The notes under the pieces: generated by a model
Databases searched by the model: none
What the model was told of the DNA's origin: nothing
What the model saw: the letters and a program-made list of their open reading frames with translations, nothing else
Shown: piece after piece, positions 4,991 through 9,870 of the stretch
How positions within the stretch are numbered: the first letter of the stretch is position 1
Layout of the letters: each line of letters begins with the position of its first letter
NCBI GenBank assembly: GCA_964399875.1
Contig: CAYNRQ010000039.1
Coordinates: forward strand, 1-9,870
DNA from: CAYNRQ01 sp964399875
Lineage (GTDB): Archaea; Aenigmatarchaeota; Aenigmatarchaeia; QMZP01
Direction of reading: 5' to 3'
DNA: 9,870 bases
Made by a program: the position numbers and the translations under genes

Positions 4991-5787
4991 AACAACACCT
5001 TCTTTATTATGTTCGCTGCAAGAGCGGCTGTTTGCGTATTCAGCCTGTCAGAAGCGCACTCCACAATATCAAGGCCTATCACCCTGTTTTCACAGGACTT
5101 TTTCAAGAGAGAGAATAGTTTTTCAGAACTTAGACCCTGGGGTTCTGGTGTGCCCACCTCAGGGGCATGTACTGGATCCAGCACATCCAGATCCACTGTG
5201 ATATACACAGGATTTTCTGATTTTTCTATTCTGTTTTTTATTTTTTCTGAAACATTTTCCTCTTCTTTTGTCCAGCTTCTGCATCCTGTTTGTATAAGCT
5301 CTATATCATGGTTTTTTAGAGCATGGAAGGCCCATGTTAAATGGTTGTAAGGCTCTCCCATCCAGTCCTTGGCCATATCCATGTGGGCATCAAAGTCTAT
5401 GACTGTGATTTTTTTGTTTAGGATTCTAGTCAGACCCTCCAGAATTCCTAAAGTGATAAGATGGTCACCGCCCAAGAAAACAGGGAATATCTTGGGGCTC
5501 TCCTTAAACATAAACTCCACTGTGTCCTGTATCCTCTCTTTGGTGAGCTTCCAGTTCGAGTGGACTATGTCAACATCGCCCAGATCTGTAAATCTTAGCT
5601 TCTCAAAAATATTTGTTTTGCTGGCAGAATCCCACCCTGGTGTTTTCTTTATGGCCTCCCGGATGAACAGAGGGCCGTACCTGACAGGATGGCCTGTCTC
5701 TGTGCAGTCCCAGGGGATTCCAAGCAGGGCCACATCAGCCTCCTTCACATCATATTCATAGTCAAAGGTCTTTTTAGTATAGAGCAT
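4978..5787 (-). CDS. speB: Ureohydrolase, agmatinase type (or N1-aminopropylagmatine ureohydrolase)
   Basis: Members of this manganese enzyme family remove urea from agmatine, arginine or related guanidino compounds. The 269-residue product keeps the metal ligands in the family pattern: GGDH with H109, DFDAHMD (131-137) with D133, H135 and D137, and DLDVLDP (199-205) with D199 and D201. It also has GTPEPQGLS (212-220) and a C-terminal GLDIVE (238-243) followed by TAALAA, which are characteristic. Agmatinase is favoured over arginase because of the deoxyhypusine synthase and decarboxylase downstream. In some archaea the homologous enzyme acts on aminopropylagmatine and gives spermidine directly, and sequence alone does not separate the two. 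AGGTG at 5799-5795 is a Shine-Dalgarno sequence seven bases before the ATG. It begins 33 bases after uL18, so it is likely on the same transcript. Confidence 0.88.
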   Translation of the reverse strand: MLYTKKTFDYEYDVKEADVALLGIPWDCTETGHPVRYGPLFIREAIKKTPGWDSASKTNIFEKLRFTDLGDVDIVHSNWKLTKERIQDTVEFMFKESPKIFPVFLGGDHLITLGILEGLTRILNKKITVIDFDAHMDMAKDWMGEPYNHLTWAFHALKNHDIELIQTGCRSWTKEEENVSEKIKNRIEKSENPVYITVDLDVLDPVHAPEVGTPEPQGLSSEKLFSLLKKSCENRVIGLDIVECASDRLNTQTAALAANIIKKVLLWKR

Positions 5788-5794
5788 AGTCTAA

Positions 5795-5799
5795 CACCT
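5795..5799 (-). promoter_or_regulatory. Shine-Dalgarno sequence of the ureohydrolase gene
   Basis: AGGTG on the minus strand, seven bases before the ATG at 5787. It supports this start and fits translation from inside a polycistronic mRNA; no TATA box is obvious in the 33-base gap after uL18. Confidence 0.6.
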
Positions 5800-5820
5800 A
5801 AGATTATCTTTTCTGGAATT

Positions 5821-6342
5821 TTATGGCGTTTTTCTAGAACCAGTTAATATCTTTTTCTTAACAGCCTCAAAGTTTTTTTGTATATCCTTTTTATCTTGTA
5901 TGTGTTTTCCAGAAATCCTTTCCTCTGAAGGCATAATATCTTCAGAACATGGTATCTTTAATCCGCCGTCCAATGCCCCTTTCAAGGCTCCGTATAATCT
6001 GGATCCCTTTGTAGATGTGTACAGACCCATATCCGGGACAGCTTCCCCTATCTTTTTCTTTTTGGACCTGGTACCACAGAGAAGACCTGTTAGGTATGCG
6101 GCTGGTATATTTCCCGCATGTGCCTTCCACCCAAGCTTTTTTAATTCCCTGGAATCAGAATAAGCAAGAACATTGTCTCCCCTGTTTGAATATTCTATTA
6201 CCTGGCATGTTATATTGTTTGAGGATTTTCTAACAACAAACCTTGGTTTCTTTGACCTTAACAGCTTTAGCCTTAGTCTGTAGTCTGTTTTTCCTTCCCT
6301 TCTCCTTCTGTGTTGAACTTTATGAACCTTGCTTCTTGCCAC
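5821..6342 (-). CDS. rpl18: Large-subunit ribosomal protein uL18
   Basis: uL18 binds 5S rRNA in the central protuberance of the 50S subunit. The 173-residue product starts with a basic tail and RRRREGKTDYRLRLKLL (12-28), the standard N-terminus of archaeal and eukaryotic L18/L5. It continues with PRFVVRKSSNNITCQVIEY and the AGNIPAAYLTGLLCG segment (77-91), then GLYTSTKGSRLYGALKGALDGG, all typical. Archaeal homologues are usually about 180-195 residues, so it is slightly short. The start is a GTG at 6342: no ATG is near, the conserved N-terminus begins here, and AAGGTGG lies a few bases upstream (about 6354-6348). The gene overlaps the end of eL19 by 23 bases. The eL19-uL18 order is that of the archaeal spc operon, but the following S5 gene is replaced by the polyamine module. 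Confidence 0.95.
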   Translation of the reverse strand: MARSKVHKVQHRRRREGKTDYRLRLKLLRSKKPRFVVRKSSNNITCQVIEYSNRGDNVLAYSDSRELKKLGWKAHAGNIPAAYLTGLLCGTRSKKKKIGEAVPDMGLYTSTKGSRLYGALKGALDGGLKIPCSEDIMPSEERISGKHIQDKKDIQKNFEAVKKKILTGSRKTP

Positions 6343-6835
6343 GCTTATCCACCTTATTTTTTGTTTGTGCCCCTTTTACTTTTTTCTTTGACTGCGTTTT
6401 TAATAGCTCGTGATCCTTCAGAAAAAGCAGAAGATGCTTTTTGTTTCTGAATGTGCCTCCTTTTACCTTAAGGTAAAGCTTGCTGTAGTCTTTACTGTCT
6501 ATTTTTTCAGAGTCTCTTAAATCCCTTAATAGCCTCCTCAGAGGCCTTACTGTTTTTATCCATGCCCTTTTCTTGGGATTTCTTGTTTTTTTTGATCCTG
6601 TTCTGCTTCCCATTCCCATTCTTCTTCCCTTTCTTTTCTGCTTTAGTTTCTTTTTTGTTTTTATCCTTGCTGCTCCCTTTTTCTGAACCTTCTTTATCAG
6701 ACCCTTTCTGATAAGGTTCCTTATATCCTGTCTTGTTAGGGCGTCTTCTACTTCCTTGCTTGTCTCAATCTTAACCCTTGATATGCCGCACTTCAGGATC
6801 CTTGCTGCAATTCTTTTTTGCGAATTCAGATTCAT
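6320..6835 (-). CDS. rpl19e: Large-subunit ribosomal protein eL19
   Basis: eL19 is an archaeal/eukaryotic protein of the 50S subunit that binds 23S rRNA with a long basic helix. The 171-residue product begins MNLNSQKRIAARILKCG and continues with DIRNLIRKGLI, KGRRMGMGSRTG and KKRAWIKTVRPLRRLLRDL, all hallmarks of the family. The Lys-rich C-terminal tail is longer than in many homologues (about 150 residues is common). Earlier in-frame TTG (6847) and GTG (6844) codons exist, but the ATG at 6835 is preferred: it follows the uS2 stop by one base and has GGTGA at 6845-6841 as a Shine-Dalgarno sequence, lying over the end of uS2. Expression is therefore probably coupled to uS2. Confidence 0.95.
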   Translation of the reverse strand: MNLNSQKRIAARILKCGISRVKIETSKEVEDALTRQDIRNLIRKGLIKKVQKKGAARIKTKKKLKQKRKGRRMGMGSRTGSKKTRNPKKRAWIKTVRPLRRLLRDLRDSEKIDSKDYSKLYLKVKGGTFRNKKHLLLFLKDHELLKTQSKKKVKGAQTKNKVDKRGKKQGS

Positions 6836-6836
6836 T

Positions 6837-7430
6837 TTATTCACCAAAATCCTTAGGCTTTAGTTTAAAATCATCTGCCTTTTTTATCTTTCCTTTTTTC
6901 TTCAGGATCTCTGTTGCCAGTATCCAGAAAACCAGTGCCAGTGCCTTCTTTCCGTTGTTGTTCATGGGGATTATAAAGTCCACATCCTTCACTGTGTTGA
7001 ATGTGTCTGATAATGCAACAATCGGTATCTTCTTTTTCTTGGCCTCCTTAATGGCCTGCTCATCTATTAATGGGTCCACGACAAACACGACATCAGGCTC
7101 AAAGAAATCCTTATATCTGGGGTTCGTTAGTGTCCCTGGAGAGAACCTTCCTGGGATGGCCTTTCCATTAATGGTCTCAGCAAACCTTGTTATGGCCTGG
7201 GCAGCACTCTCCTTTCTTGAGACTACCAAGATGTTATCAAATGTTGAAAGGAAATCTGCAGCTATCCTTATCCTCTCATCCACCTTCTGGAGATTAAAGA
7301 CAGCCATACCATCATTCCTTATCTTGTACACGAATTTCTTCATGTAAGGTGTGCAGGTTTTCATTCCTATGTGTATACCTGCTGTTAGGTATTCTGTTTT
7401 ATCCACAAGCATCCCCTGTTTAGCGGCCAT
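6837..7430 (-). CDS. rps2: Small-subunit ribosomal protein uS2
   Basis: uS2 sits between the head and body of the 30S subunit. The 197-residue product shows the archaeal/eukaryotic SA/S2 pattern: YLTAGIHIGMKTCTPYMKKFVY near the N-terminus (in the family 'l.aG.H.Gt...t..M..yiy'), FNLQKVDERIRIAADFL, an ILVVSRKESAAQAI strand and helix, GRFSPGTLTNP (the GRF.PGT.TN signature), and PDVVFVVDPLIDEQAIKEA. Length is normal. The ATG at 7430 has GTGAT three bases upstream and an AT-rich promoter in the 57-base gap after enolase, so a transcript may start here as well as read through from enolase. It is followed directly by eL19. Confidence 0.95.
   Translation of the reverse strand: MAAKQGMLVDKTEYLTAGIHIGMKTCTPYMKKFVYKIRNDGMAVFNLQKVDERIRIAADFLSTFDNILVVSRKESAAQAITRFAETINGKAIPGRFSPGTLTNPRYKDFFEPDVVFVVDPLIDEQAIKEAKKKKIPIVALSDTFNTVKDVDFIIPMNNNGKKALALVFWILATEILKKKGKIKKADDFKLKPKDFGE
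6841..6845 (-). promoter_or_regulatory. Shine-Dalgarno sequence deciding the eL19 start
   Basis: GGTGA on the minus strand, five bases before the ATG at 6835 and inside the last codons of uS2. It argues for the ATG over the upstream GTG and TTG codons in the same frame. Confidence 0.6.
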
Positions 7431-7464
7431 AGTATCACATAAATATTGACTATATTAATTAATG

Positions 7465-7478
7465 AATATTTAAAAAGG
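7465..7478 (-). promoter_or_regulatory. TATA box with BRE-like CC for the uS2 operon
   Basis: The minus strand reads CCTTTTTAAATATT about 40 bases before the uS2 ATG, which would give a short leader of roughly 15 bases containing GTGAT at 7438-7434. A second AT-rich candidate at 7450-7463 (ATTAATTAATATAG) lies at the leaderless spacing. One of the two probably drives uS2-eL19-uL18 and the polyamine genes. Confidence 0.45.
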
Positions 7479-7487
7479 TTTAATAGA

Positions 7488-8666
7488 TTAAAAAGATAGT
7501 TCAGCCATCCTTACGTTGGGTATATCCTTCCATAGCTGTATAAGCCTATTATGTTTTGCTATGTCTGCACCCATTCCTATCTTTATCAGTGGTGCGTGCC
7601 ATGCCACTGCAAGGTCAGAGAGCCATGGATCAAAGGTCTCTTTGGATCTGTGGGATGGTATTATTCTGATGTTGTTTTTTTCTGCTGTTCTCACAACATC
7701 CTCTGTCTGGGTCAGTGTTCCTATCTGGTTGGGCTTTATTATTATACCATTGGTTGATTTGTGTTTGATTCCTCTCTCAAATCTCTTCTGGTTTGTGCAA
7801 TACAGATCGTCACCAATAACCAGAGCCTTTCCCCCAAGTTCCTCTGTAAGGTTCCTGAAGGCCTTAAAATCATTCTCATGGAATGGGTCTTCCAGGTAAT
7901 AGATATTGTATTTTTTTGCTATCTCAAGAACAAGGTTAAAATGCTTCTCAGGTGAAAGTGTTTTTCTTAGTTTTTTATATCTGTAGTTTTTTCCTGTCCA
8001 TATACTTGATGCAGCAAAGTCTATCCCTATCTTTACATCCCAGTCTGAGGCTATATCAGACAAGAAGTCCAGCGTTTTCAAATCAGTAAGCCTGCTCATC
8101 CAGGCCTCTTCAATGTTTTTTCCAACAAGGATTTTTTTCCTTAAGAGCTCTTCTCCGATAGAACCCCATACTTCTAATACTGTTTTAAATGCCATGTAAG
8201 GGTCTGTTGCCTTATGGGGAATTATCAGAAACTCCTGCCAATCGCAGTTTCCACCGTGTTTTCCACCCCCAAAGACATTGCTCACGGGCAGAGGGAATGT
8301 TGTCCTGAATTTCCTTTTACCCAGTTTATACAACTGATTATCAGTCGCTGCCCTTGCAATTGCAATAGAAATGGCCAGAGCAAGATTTACACCAATATTG
8401 CTGAAATCTTTCGTTTTATCAATCTTTTGCAGTAATTTGTCTGCTTCCCTCCAGTTCTTTTCATCCATTCCTATAAAATAGTGCCTTATTTTTGGAAATA
8501 TGCCCATTATATCTGAAACAGGAAGATCCTTCGCCTCATTTGAACCTTTGGATGTTCCTGCAGGTATAGAAGCTGTATAAGCGCTGTTGCCAGTAAAAAC
8601 CTTTACCTCTACTGTCTCCTTTCCGCGAGAATTAAATGCAGGATATATTTTTATATTGTTAATCAT
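7488..8666 (-). CDS. eno: Enolase, short and divergent form
   Basis: Enolase interconverts 2-phosphoglycerate and phosphoenolpyruvate. Most active-site elements are present in the 392 residues: SRG (13-15), WQEF (143-146; E145), the metal ligands D216 in GIDFAAS, E259 in YYLEDPF and D286 in IGDDL, the base K311 in IKPNQIGTLTQT, SHRS (338-341) and K362 in IKIG. The flexible loop reads PAGTSKG where most enolases have PSGASTG. The GDEGGFAP segment, which carries the glutamate acting as general acid, is not recognisable: the equivalent place reads roughly NIEEAWMSRLTD (184-195), leaving only E186 or E187 as candidates. SHRSGET reads SHRSKET. The protein is shorter than the usual 410-435. Enolase between rpoK and rps2 is a common archaeal arrangement, which supports orthology despite divergence. 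ATG at 8666 begins 30 bases after rpoK and a TATA-like AATTTAAATC lies at 8696-8687. Confidence 0.85.
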   Translation of the reverse strand: MINNIKIYPAFNSRGKETVEVKVFTGNSAYTASIPAGTSKGSNEAKDLPVSDIMGIFPKIRHYFIGMDEKNWREADKLLQKIDKTKDFSNIGVNLALAISIAIARAATDNQLYKLGKRKFRTTFPLPVSNVFGGGKHGGNCDWQEFLIIPHKATDPYMAFKTVLEVWGSIGEELLRKKILVGKNIEEAWMSRLTDLKTLDFLSDIASDWDVKIGIDFAASSIWTGKNYRYKKLRKTLSPEKHFNLVLEIAKKYNIYYLEDPFHENDFKAFRNLTEELGGKALVIGDDLYCTNQKRFERGIKHKSTNGIIIKPNQIGTLTQTEDVVRTAEKNNIRIIPSHRSKETFDPWLSDLAVAWHAPLIKIGMGADIAKHNRLIQLWKDIPNVRMAELSF

Positions 8667-8686
8667 GTTAGAAATTATTATTCTTA

Positions 8687-8696
8687 GATTTAAATT
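8687..8696 (-). promoter_or_regulatory. TATA-like element for enolase
   Basis: AATTTAAATC on the minus strand is centred about 26 bases before the enolase ATG, immediately downstream of the rpoK stop. No Shine-Dalgarno sequence precedes enolase, so a leaderless transcript is plausible. Confidence 0.35.
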
Positions 8697-8933
8697 TTAT
8701 TGTTTTTTGTTTTTGCAGGATTTGCTTTCTTTCTTGGTTTCATTTTTAAATTCCCTTTTTATGTCAATTGGTATTACACCCGCTTCCCATTCAAGCTTTG
8801 CTATCTCTATTGGATTAATAACACTCTTTGGGGCTTCAATAAGAACAGGTGAACCCTGTGCTATCTGCAAAGCCCTGGCTGATATTATCCTTGTTTTTTC
8901 ATATCTTGAATATTTCTTTTTTTCATTGGACAT
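8697..8933 (-). CDS. rpoK: DNA-directed RNA polymerase subunit RpoK (Rpb6/omega homologue)
   Basis: RpoK helps assemble and stabilise archaeal RNA polymerase by clamping the largest subunit. The 78-residue product has the family core YSRYEKTRIISARALQ (8-23), followed by GSPVLI (27-32) and IEIAKLEWEAGVIPIDIKRE (42-61), ending in a Lys-rich tail. Length is typical or slightly long for archaea. The ATG at 8933 has a TATA box about 25 bases upstream, and the gene lies directly before enolase and uS2 as in many archaeal genomes. The neighbouring rpoN, S9 and L13 genes usually found upstream are not here; a PAC2-family gene takes their place. Confidence 0.93.
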   Translation of the reverse strand: MSNEKKKYSRYEKTRIISARALQIAQGSPVLIEAPKSVINPIEIAKLEWEAGVIPIDIKREFKNETKKESKSCKNKKQ

Positions 8934-8951
8934 ATTATCGTTGTCCCTAGA

Positions 8952-8965
8952 TTATTAATAAAGTT
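8952..8965 (-). promoter_or_regulatory. TATA box for rpoK
   Basis: The minus strand reads CTTTATTAATAAT, centred about 25 bases upstream of the rpoK ATG. This supports a new transcript starting at rpoK rather than only read-through from the PAC2 gene 57 bases upstream. Confidence 0.5.
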
Positions 8966-8990
8966 TATCAAAATATATATGTTTTTCGGT

Positions 8991-9785
8991 TTATCCTATA
9001 TATCTTAGCTGTTCCTTGCCTTTCACAGGGGCCTTTTCTTCCTTTGTTAACTGCATAAGTGCTTTCCTCTGGAGAGCCTCAACCTTCTTTATGAATTTCT
9101 CCATTTCCTTAACCCTGTCTTCAAGTCTGCCCATGTCGATCTTCACATTGAGAATCTTTGTTACCACATCCAGCACAACCTCAGCCGCTTTTGGGTCAGT
9201 GACTATAGGGAATCCTGATGTCTCTCCAAGTATGCATATGCCTTTCATTCCCCTTTCCTTTCCAAGACCTAAAAGAAGACCTGCTGCACCAACTATGTAA
9301 CCGACTTTTTCTCCTGCGTTGAATTTTATCTTGTATTTTTTATACCTTGCAATTAGTTTTTTGTGCGTGACAGAACCAACAACGTGGGGTTCTTCTTCCA
9401 GTTCTCCTGTTGCCAACCCGCCGATTGTTATTATCTCCTTTACTCCGAACTTTTTCACAAAGTCTAACACCTTCTCAACAACCTCGTAATGACCGTGTGG
9501 TGAAAGGGACTGGCAATCCCCAACAAGAAATATAAGGTCCCTTTGGCCCTTTTTCTTGGCCTTCCAGTAATAGAATTCATTCTTGAGCAGGTGTATCTGA
9601 TAATTTTCATGCAGCATAACAAAAGGAAAGAAGTGCCTTGAATAAAGCTGTGCAAATTTTTTTGCTTTCAGTTCCTTTATCATATAACCTACAGCAACCC
9701 TGCCTATGTTGCCAACACCAGGCAAACCTTCTATAAGAATAGGGTTTTTCAATTTAGGTCTCTCTATAACCTGTATCTTTGTCAT
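8991..9785 (-). CDS. PAC2-family protein (proteasome assembly chaperone-like ATP-grasp-independent family)
   Basis: The 264-residue product belongs to the PAC2 family, whose characterised archaeal and eukaryotic members help assemble the 20S proteasome. It shows the N-terminal LIEGLPGVGNIGRVAVGYMI (17-36), a central DLIFLVGDCQS strand (83-93), ITIGGLATGE (118-127), HVVGSVTH and GAAGLLLGLGKERGMKGICILGETSG (167-192), then a helical charged C-terminus (about 215-250) that may form a coiled coil. Proteasome-activating partners of this family often end in hydrophobic-Tyr-any; this protein ends in RYIG, with the Tyr one position too early, so docking on the alpha ring by that motif is doubtful. TGGTG lies five bases before the ATG at 9785, and a TATA box is near 9810. 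The exact partner is unknown. Confidence 0.85.
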   Translation of the reverse strand: MTKIQVIERPKLKNPILIEGLPGVGNIGRVAVGYMIKELKAKKFAQLYSRHFFPFVMLHENYQIHLLKNEFYYWKAKKKGQRDLIFLVGDCQSLSPHGHYEVVEKVLDFVKKFGVKEIITIGGLATGELEEEPHVVGSVTHKKLIARYKKYKIKFNAGEKVGYIVGAAGLLLGLGKERGMKGICILGETSGFPIVTDPKAAEVVLDVVTKILNVKIDMGRLEDRVKEMEKFIKKVEALQRKALMQLTKEEKAPVKGKEQLRYIG

Positions 9786-9802
9786 AAGAACACCAAGATA
9801 TT

Positions 9803-9815
9803 ATTTATATATAAG
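9803..9815 (-). promoter_or_regulatory. TATA box for the PAC2-family gene
   Basis: The minus strand reads CTTATATATAAAT, centred about 25 bases upstream of the ATG at 9785. A GGTG sequence at 9794-9791 could also serve as ribosome binding site if the transcript starts a little further upstream. Confidence 0.5.
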
Positions 9816-9832
9816 TAATAGTATTTAAATAA

Positions 9833-9861
9833 GAATTCCGCCGGTCTCTGACCGGTGGTTC
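9833..9861. terminator. Stable hairpin at the window edge, possible terminator
   Basis: CCGGTC (9841-9846) pairs with GACCGG (9850-9855) around a TCT loop. The stem extends through CCG/TGG (9838-9840 with 9856-9858, one wobble) and, across a TT bulge, GAA/TTC (9833-9835 with 9859-9861). On the minus strand it is followed by an AT-rich stretch leading into the PAC2 promoter, so it could end a minus-strand gene lying beyond the window. The neighbouring gene is not visible, and it does not fold as a tRNA T-arm. Confidence 0.35.
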
Positions 9862-9870
9862 CAAACAAGG

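Noticed and set aside
6836..6847. TTG or GTG start for eL19 upstream of 6835
   Set aside because: The family N-terminus begins at the ATG at 6835, and GGTGA is placed correctly for it.
3003..9300. Many plus-strand ORFs of 60-190 codons opposite the minus-strand genes
   Set aside because: They are antisense shadows of well-recognised genes, lack conserved motifs, and have no promoters or ribosome binding sites of their own.
9838..9870. Part of a tRNA gene at the right edge
   Set aside because: The hairpin has a six-base G+C core stem with a three-base loop and no TTC-type T-loop or acceptor pairing on either strand.

Overview
The window comes from an archaeon, probably an uncultivated lineage of DPANN type (the lineage is an inference). 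Evidence is the archaeal/eukaryotic-type ribosomal proteins eL19 and uL18, the RNA polymerase subunit RpoK (Rpb6), deoxyhypusine synthase, a PAC2-family protein, TATA boxes about 25 bp upstream of several start codons, and Shine-Dalgarno sequences of the GGTG type in front of internal operon genes. No mobile-element protein, tRNA, rRNA or CRISPR array is visible.

The window falls into two halves. Positions 1 to about 2990 form a visibly A+T-rich accessory region. It holds the C-terminal part of a divergent AspRS/AsnRS-like protein, an overlapping GNAT acetyltransferase broken by a one-base frameshift, a convergent HIT-family protein, and then an orphan gene (1647-2780, minus) that I read as a restriction-endonuclease-like nuclease. 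This orphan gene sits between two G+C-rich structured repeats (1537-1630 and 2900-2982). The repeats share sequence blocks and a folded shape, and their ends match the RYYYAAC and GTTRRRY boxes of integron attC recombination sites. Read on the minus strand, the arrangement is that of a gene cassette: recombination point, archaeal promoter, gene, then an attC-like site directly after the stop codon. This possible archaeal integron-type cassette without a nearby integrase is the most interesting feature of the window. A pair of roughly 25-bp direct repeats also brackets the gene.

Positions 3021 to 9785 are a compact chromosomal region with all genes on the minus strand. In transcription order they are a PAC2-family protein, rpoK, a shortened and divergent enolase, uS2, eL19, uL18, a ureohydrolase (agmatinase type), deoxyhypusine synthase and a fold-type III PLP-dependent decarboxylase. 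The last five are separated by short gaps or overlap, so they are probably one transcript. The first part (rpoK, eno, rps2) is a common archaeal cluster. rpl19e-rpl18 is a piece of the spc operon moved next to it. The last three genes form a polyamine-to-hypusine module: the decarboxylase and ureohydrolase can supply polyamine, and deoxyhypusine synthase uses spermidine to modify translation factor aIF5A. Linking it to ribosomal protein genes therefore makes functional sense. Spermidine synthase and aIF5A are not in the window.
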